Of a stretch of 39,606 bases of DNA, positions 22,403 through 39,606 are shown piece after piece; positions within the stretch are counted from its first letter, which is position 1; every line of letters starts with the position of its first letter. The notes beneath the pieces were generated by a model. That model ran no database searches. It had not been told where the DNA came from and worked only from the letters and a program-made list of their open reading frames with translations. Source of the DNA: Zygnema cylindricum (taxonomy: Eukaryota; Streptophyta; Zygnematophyceae; Zygnematales; Zygnemataceae); assembly GCA_037447655.1 (NCBI GenBank), contig JBBHKE010000580.1:149338-188943 (forward strand). The letters run 5' to 3'. The translations under genes and the position numbers were made by a program.

Positions 22403-22435
22403 CTTGAGGGCAGCAGAATGACGCCTGACTGCACC
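22403..22435 (-). pseudogene. Relic of VEL exon 8
   Basis: The minus strand reads GGTGCAGTCAGGCG and then a match to the rest of exon 8, followed by the donor gtttgtgattt as in the gene. Compared with 31286-31327 it lacks 9 bases, an in-frame loss of three codons. The rest is identical except for one base next to the gap and a synonymous change in the penultimate codon. Confidence 0.85.
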
Positions 22436-23149
22436 CTGCAAAACGCTCCAATTTTACCATTAATTCATTACTTAACTAATAAATATGAAAAACAAAATTA
22501 TCGCCAAACATTGAAACCTTCAGAAGCAGTAAAAAACATAACTCAAAAATTCACTGGCCACTTTTCACTGGTTGTGAACTGGGTTTTATCATCAAAGGTT
22601 CAGTCGTGAAAAGTGTTGTCAATCAGCAGTCTACTCAAATTTGCACAACTACACCCTCAATGACAATGACAATCACAATTACAACGACAAAAGTCAATAA
22701 CATTAATAACCCTCCAACGATCTTGAATCACCAAATCTGTATTTTGAATGGTAAGGTATAAACATGGTTCAAAGAGGGTTTCAATAGTAGTTGTAAGAAA
22801 GCCTGCCCAAGCGAGATGGAAAAGGAATTAAGAAAGAAAAAAGAGAAAGAGGAGGGGAGGTACAGGAAAAGCTACCTGAAAGAGAGTGACAGGAAAGAAA
22901 AAATGCAGTTGATGAGTGCAGATAGACAAAATACATCTCCAGATTTTGTCGGATCTCAAGATAAAGTACTTCCATTAGCTGACATCTTTGGTAGGCAGTT
23001 ACAGTGAAGGAGCTAATTTGTTTTATTTTCAGAACCTACAAACACCAAAAGCCTTAATCTCATACAACAAGGACACTTCCAAGATCTCCTCTCCAACTTT
23101 CCGATTCTTACTAAAACGGCTGACTTAAGAGAATTCCATTGAGCTTTAC

Positions 23150-23206
23150 CTGAGGTGAAGTAATGGAGCCAATCCCCGCTTCCAAGGTCTTGACTGCAAT
23201 ATTCAC
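23150..23206 (-). pseudogene. Relic of VEL exon 7, nearly intact
   Basis: All 57 bases of exon 7 (30532-30588) are present with one visible difference, GCT to ACT (Ala to Thr), near its 3' end. The donor GTAAAGCTC is conserved. The acceptor context changed from AATAG to AAAGG, leaving an AG in place. It is better preserved than the surrounding intron sequence. Confidence 0.88.
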
Positions 23207-24279
23207 CCTTTGTCCTCCCAAAAAACGTAAAGACTTCATCAAACTCAAAGGTAGGTCAAGAAGTCCACAAAAAGAAAAACCTTATGAGACTCATCAACAC
23301 TGTACACACAAAAAAAACTACGACGACATGATATCCAATCAGGACAACAATCATCAACCATTAAAAATGAACACATACATTCTCCACTATGCCTGTAACT
23401 CACAGAACCGTACATAAATATTTAACATTGCATACATCCACGTAAAACACATTAATGGCACATAGTTTTGCAACTGGCTTGCTTTGGTTCACATTTTCAA
23501 AACTTACAAAATCAAATGAGTTTCACCTGGCGACTGTCACATCCCTGTCCAAACTAAACTGAAGCCCTGCAGTCAACCAAAATTTGCACCTTTCTGGCAA
23601 AAATCATACAAAGATGTACCAAAAAGATCCAATCTCGGTCAACATCTCGAGATGTTACTCTAGTCTGGATAGGCTTACGGAATGGCGTAATTTAGTTCAC
23701 AAACATTTGAACATCCATTAAACTGCTGAAAGTACTGATGTCATTGCCAACTTTGATTATGCATGCTACAGCTATTAGGAGAATAATCTGGGCAAACGGA
23801 AAATTAAAACGTCTTCGACCAATTTGTACCTGAGTAAGTATATAATTTTCAAATCCTTCAATCTCCGTACACATTAGAGCCTATTATCGTGCCTAACATA
23901 TTTCCAAACAACAGAGTCGTGTGAATCAACTAGCAAACTGAAAGTTAGAAAGTGCCAGGCATTAGCTGAGACCTGTGACCAAGTCTCAATCTAGCGAGCA
24001 AATTTCATAAAAAAAAACAAGCGACATTGCAGAAGGACATTTAATACCTCCAAAACACACTAGCTTCATCCGAATGGAGTTTCACTAACTTAGGTAGACA
24101 GTTTTCTAAAAGGACGATTGACTGATTGGCAGTGTTATAAGCTTGAATTGCACATCAAATACATTGATAGAACACGCCTGTTTGCAATAAAGAATTTAAT
24201 GTCTCCACACGCTCTACTGTAGCTCCGTCCTAATTACTTTTACCGAGATTTCGCTAGCTGGACGCTAAAAAGTTTTCTT

Positions 24280-24541
24280 TCTCCACTACAGCACACCGTG
24301 AATCGCTATTAGTGTTAATGTTTTTTAGGTCTCTTAAAAGTACATCTTTTCCCCGTACACACATGTCGGATTGTGGATCTGACGGTTGCGATTGAAAAGT
24401 AAGGCTTTCAGCTTCCAAACGGCGATTTCAAATTAAAAATCGGACAAGTGTGTACGGAGAAATGATGTTTTAAGTGGTGAAAAAAATATTTACACTAATA
24501 GCGATACACAATGTGCTGTACCATCTTTTACTCCAACTTGA
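24280..24541 (-). pseudogene. Relic of VEL exon 5 interrupted by a transposon
   Basis: On the minus strand, 24541-24521 reads TCAAGTTGGAGTAAAAGATG plus one G, matching the first 21 bases of exon 5 after a conserved cag acceptor. It is then interrupted by family A copy 3 and resumes as TA plus GTGGAGA (24286-24280), the next bases of exon 5. The remainder of exon 5 and the start of intron 5 are deleted. The zinc-binding residues are lost. Confidence 0.85.
24287..24520 (+). mobile_element. Small TA-flanked TIR element, family A, copy 3
   Basis: The element at 24289-24518 (230 bp) has ends CAGCACACCGTGAATCGC and, on the other strand, CAGCACATTGTGTATCGC. It is flanked by TA on both sides. The intact VEL exon 5 provides an empty site: GGTGG-TA-GTGGAGA at 28981-28994 corresponds to GATGG-TA-[element]-TA-GTGGAGA here. 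This directly supports TA target duplication and the exact borders. The inner inverted repeat and core match copies 1 and 2. Confidence 0.92.
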
Positions 24542-24893
24542 CTGCACGACGGAAAGTACAAATAAAAGATTCGTAAGACACAACACCGCCGATCACTAGG
24601 CGTTAGTAAATTAATATACCTTGGCAATCTAAGATATCTACGCTAAATTAAGTTTTGAAACGTGGCTCATTTTGGACCACTTATTTAAATAGTATTACTG
24701 ACTCTAATTTACGATTTTGCGTCAAAAAAACATTCGCTGACATTTGGTGTGATTAAGATTGGCAGTGTAATAAAACACGAAGTTTTCCCCTGTCTATGCT
24801 CAACATTCCACAACAACAGTAGTTTTATTATTGTCTTTCTTATAAGCATTCATCAGTTTTCTATCATAATCTCGAAAACAACCACCAGGAGAT

Positions 24894-24901
24894 TATAAAA
24901 A
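24894..24901 (+). promoter_or_regulatory. Candidate TATA box for the VEL gene
   Basis: TATAAAAA lies about 180 bases before the ATG at 25074, inside the inverted copy. The corresponding place in the parent sequence (near 28597 on the opposite strand) is not TATA-like. If this is the core promoter, it arose after the duplication. There is no direct evidence of transcription start. Confidence 0.3.
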
Positions 24902-25073
24902 AAAATGCGCAAAGACTTGCTAAGTGCCACATATAGAAGACACAACTGCCACAAAACTCCTCTCCCTCCTTCTCCCCCGAACAATCAACCACGGGTTACT
25001 AGAAAAGCCTCTTCCAAACAATCAACCACTAACTGTTAGAAAGTGTTCAAACACTCCTAGATAACCATCTTTC

Positions 25074-36416
<11,343 letters not shown>

Positions 36417-36616
36417 TTAGAGAATTTTTGGGCTTTATTTTGTGGTAGAGGTTCTGCTTGACAACCCGACGTTGTTCAATCCATTGTACATGAATACCGA
36501 TGGAAAAAGTTGTTAGTTTTTTTTTTTTTTTAGGAATTTTGAACTTAAAGTATCATCGTCTTCGGTATACAGGGAAATCAAGAATTTCCGCATGCGTGAC
36601 AGCCATTTTGTGGGTG

Positions 36617-36806
36617 GGGAACATATTAACCGTGGGAAACATAGAACCGTGGGAAATATATGACCATGGGAATCATAGAACCGTGGGAAACATATATGGG
36701 AAATATATGAACCATGGAAAACATATGAACCTTCGGAAACATTTGAGCAGGGGAAAACATATGAACCAGGGGGGAACGTACGAACATTGGGAAACTAATG
36801 AACCAA
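36617..36806 (+). repeat. Short-period minisatellite (GAACC.TGGGAAACATA)
   Basis: Around ten degenerate units of 16-19 bases, such as GAACCGTGGGAAACATA and GAACCATGGAAAACATA. It lies just after the VEL stop, either in the 3' UTR or in a final intron if the 36389 donor is used. Confidence 0.75.
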
Positions 36807-37597
36807 CCTTCATAATTTATGAGCGATGTGGGTTTTTTTTTTCTTTACAGTTTTTTGTTTCTGCCACAGTATCAGTTGCCTATTTGGCAAATTCTCCTCT
36901 GAGAATATGTAGGTATTGTGATAACGAGAACTCAAACATTAACAGTTTAGAAGTAAAGGTGATAGGATCATCCATGGGATAAGTTTCAGGAAGTTGACAA
37001 AAGTTAATTGGTCTTAGTCTAAGATTTATTTTTTATGTCATTGCCTTTATGACACTTATTTTGGAAACAACTTTTATTTATGATTATTTTGTGGTACCGG
37101 GCAGCCTAAAAGTTTTCAAGTTGGTGATGGGAAGTCCCGTTTTTTTTTCCACCAATGACGTTGAATGAGGCTAATGTGCCAAAAAAAATGATTGTAATGG
37201 TTCTCTCTTTGAGAAAATAAAATCTTATTTTAACGTCCTCTTTGTTGATTTGTACCACTCACAACTTAAACAGATGTTTTACAGTTTCTCCTTAATTAGT
37301 TATATTTTCCTTTAGTTAGTTGCTCCCAAAAAACTTGTGAAATGTTCATTTTATTTAGGAGTTCTGTTCAGAAACCCTCAACAATAAATGTAGCAGGAAA
37401 AAAAAAAGAGGAAAATGTGTCATGGGAGTGTTGGTGAGGTTGAAATAGTGAAAGGCAAATTTGAGACCATCGAAGAACATTATATGTGAGGTGAAAGGAT
37501 ATAATTGGAAAGGGATGGAAGGAGAAACAGTGTTGTTAAGTTGTAAATGTCATGTAGGAATTGACATTCCTATGGGCAAGTGCCAATGGTGATATTG
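36807..37597. other. 3' flank of the VEL gene
   Basis: AT-rich. It includes a possible alternative last exon from 36851 (after ctttacag) that stays open in the right phase to a stop at 36982. A candidate AATAAA signal lies at 37216-37221. Neither is proven. Confidence 0.35.
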
Positions 37598-37650
37598 AGA
37601 GGGGGAGGGGCAGGGATAGGGGGAGATGGAGAGGGAGAGGGAGAGGGTGG
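37598..37650. repeat. Short GGGAGA-type repeat
   Basis: About 50 bases of GGGAGA/GGGGAG variants, the same motif family and strand as the large satellite. Confidence 0.8.
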
Positions 37651-39210
37651 TAAATGACTCAATGTCAATTTGTATGCAAACAATTTTCTGTTTATTCCAA
37701 AAAGTTGACAACTCGGGTTTGTACCCGGTTTCAAATTAAACTTGGTCTTGTCCCAGTCGAATCGTTTGAACCTGTAAATTTTTAAATATTCACCGGTATA
37801 ATATGAAAATGACACTTGAATGGTAAACAAGCATCACATGGTATGTAAGGTGGTTTATGTAGACCATAGTGATGTAAGATTAAATCCTACGGTACTAAAT
37901 CGTAAGCAAGTCCAGTTTTTTTGCAATGCATTTATCTCGATTAATCATCATTTTCGTAAGGAACTGCTATAACCACTACATCCGAATCTCGATAGCTACT
38001 AGCAAATCCGCCTAGTTTTGTATTCTAACAAAATTTTCGTTTTATGAGAAAATAGGTATTTTCACCAATGAACAACATGAATTACACATTTTTAATTCAT
38101 ATTTTGCTGACAGATTTTTCCAAACATTTAACTGAAATCCTCAGAAATTTTCAACACCTCATGGCTCGTTCTTCTAGCTTATTCGAAGGAGAGAGCTTTT
38201 TTTTTTTAAGCCATATCGAAGTCTGTAAGCCTTTTTTTTTTTTTTTTTCCTGTGTGCCGTATTCTTTTATCCTTTTTTCACAAATATCTTTCATTTTTCT
38301 TAGTTTTGGGAACAATATAGTCATATATCACTCCACACCGGGTTTCACTATGATCAGAAAACAGTGATGATAAAAATAAATATATTAAATAATAATAATA
38401 TTAATACCACTGCAGAAGCATGAAGTTTATTTTTGGCTTTAATCGACATCAGAAACTGAATATCTTCATGATATTCATTATTTTAATCAGTGGGAAATTA
38501 ATTGAACCTCAAAAAAAAGTTCAATAAAATCAAATAAAATTCTTATGTATAAAAATGAAATAAATAATAAAATTTTAGTGTATACTTTTGACTTTAATTA
38601 CCGTTTCTTCTGGAACATATAAGTCATACAATGCAGGGACATATAGAAAAGGAGGTAAAATATCATACAAAAAAACTTGTAGCATATTGCAAAAATATTT
38701 CCAATACTCATTTTTTCTGACAACAAATGTTGGAAATAATTATATTTACTTCATTAAAAAAGAAATGACAAAAACCGAGAGAAGACAGAAGCAGAGAAAA
38801 GACAAAATTACAAAAATGAATGTCGTTAAATTCTCAAAAATATAATGAAAACTTCCTGTTTTCTCTTGTTTTTTCTTTTTTTAGAGTTATTTACCGATTG
38901 ATTAAAAAAAAAAAAAAAAAGACTACAGAACATAAAGTGTTTGGTGAAATCTCACGAAAAAAAAATGTGAATAAACCATCACAAAAAAAAAAAAAAAAAA
39001 AAATCACATTTAGTCCCTAAATTTCCATTTGCTTGTTCATTCATTCAGCTAAACATGGAAACAAAATCAAAAAGTTTTTTTTTTTTCTGTTTTTATTTTT
39101 TGTATTCAATATCAAACTCAACAAAGTATATTGTTTTGCAAATCGACAAAACAATTATGCACTTCCCAAAAAAAAAGTAAAATTTTTGTTTTTGCCACAT
39201 ACCCCAACCA
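37651..39210. other. AT-rich non-coding stretch
   Basis: Numerous A and T homopolymers and no ORF with recognisable content. I see no gene or element that I can support. Confidence 0.45.
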
Positions 39211-39287
39211 GAGGGGAGGGGGAGAGGGAGAAGGAGAGGGAGAGGGAGGAGAGGGAGAGGGAGAGGGAGGAGAGGGAGAGGGAGAAG
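39211..39287. repeat. Short GGGAGA-type repeat
   Basis: About 77 bases of GGGAGA with GGAGGAGA interruptions on the plus strand. The remaining sequence to 39606 is T-rich homopolymer-like and shows no features. Confidence 0.85.
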
Positions 39288-39606
39288 ATGGCTTTCATGT
39301 ATTTAAAAAGAATAGAGAGGAATAGATAGCAGACTTTCTGAAATTGTTTATATTACAAAGTAAGAGAAACAAATTTATGGAATAAGAAGAAAGTTCGTAG
39401 TTCCATTTTTTAATAGTTCCTTTTTTTTTATCGATTATTTTGTTTGTTTTTTTTTGTCATTTTTTTTTTTTGTTTTTTTCCTTTTTTGTTTTGGCTTTTT
39501 TTGCTCTTTTGCTTGATAATCTGTTTCTTTTATCATTTTGTTTGTGTTCTTATATTGTTTGGTTTATGATCTTGTTTGTTTGTTTGTTTTTTTTTTTTTT
39601 TTTTTA

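Larger units (their letters stand above)
21877..25066 (-). pseudogene. Inverted partial copy of the VEL gene (intron 4 to intron 8)
   Basis: Read on the minus strand, this block follows the VEL gene from the exon 4/intron 4 border (near 28430) to the microsatellite in intron 8 (near 31690-32050), in the same order with many substitutions and indels. Landmarks: 25010-25066 matches 28430-28490; 24800-24560 matches 28700-28960; 24270-23990 matches 29230-29510; 23990-23820 matches 29500-29660 plus 29885-29960; 23206-23150 matches exon 7; 22435-22403 matches exon 8; 22145-22030 matches 31565-31680. It lacks exons 1-4 and everything from the extra PHD exon onward. It ends about 8 bases before the VEL start codon. 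It cannot encode a protein domain because exons 5 and 6 are destroyed and the intron 4 donor GT is changed. Confidence 0.9.

Noticed and set aside
21877-25066. A functional second VEL gene on the minus strand
   Set aside because: Exon 6 is deleted apart from its last bases, exon 5 is interrupted and truncated, the intron 4 donor is lost, and there is no zinc finger, FNIII or VEL domain downstream on that strand.

Overview
The window looks like nuclear DNA from a streptophyte (the green-plant lineage), probably one that branched early. The main evidence is a 14-exon gene for a VEL (VIN3/VRN5-like) protein, a family known from plants. Its zinc-finger and helical regions are recognisable but clearly diverged from the angiosperm proteins. 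A second gene ends in a plant-type EAR repression motif. There are no operons, ribosome binding sites or prokaryotic features, introns are GT-AG, and most of the sequence is AT-rich and non-coding. I cannot name the species.

Layout. Positions 1-14276 hold no gene I can support. This part is a graveyard of small non-autonomous DNA transposons. One family (three copies, the third at 24287-24520) and one larger element with perfect 30-bp ends have TA-flanked termini. Another group has CATAGTT ends and 8-bp target duplications, at 5366-6396 and 11017-11337. There is also a recent direct duplication with a 954-bp offset. Positions 14277-14460 are a pyrimidine-rich leader. A long single-exon coding sequence follows (14495-17014, +), encoding a low-complexity protein with a C-terminal LDLDLRL motif. 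The first 0.9 kb of this ORF is unusually rich in ACGT-core sites of the bZIP type. Positions 17015-18722 are non-coding with one possible small element. Positions 18727-21597 hold a 10-bp minisatellite followed by about 2.7 kb of GGGAGA-type polypurine satellite.

Positions 21877-25066 are a diverged, inverted partial copy of the interior of the VEL gene (intron 4 to intron 8). It ends only a few bases before the VEL start codon. Relics of exons 5, 6, 7 and 8 can be recognised in it, with exons 5 and 6 broken. The VEL gene itself runs from 25074 to 36416. My exon chain keeps reading phase at all 13 junctions and gives 1053 residues. In order these are an N-terminal helical segment, the VEL zinc finger/PHD/helical superdomain, an extra canonical PHD finger, a fibronectin III domain, an 11-residue tandem repeat and the C-terminal VEL domain. 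Introns 2 and 8 carry long CCCTCT, CT and CCCT arrays. Positions 36417-39606 are AT-rich 3' flank with short repeats.

Functionally, VEL proteins are accessory factors of Polycomb repressive complex 2 that assemble through the C-terminal VEL domain. The EAR-motif protein would be expected to recruit a TOPLESS-type co-repressor. Both genes therefore suggest transcriptional repression, but nothing in the sequence shows that they act together. The most unusual feature is the inverted self-copy lying directly against the VEL start.
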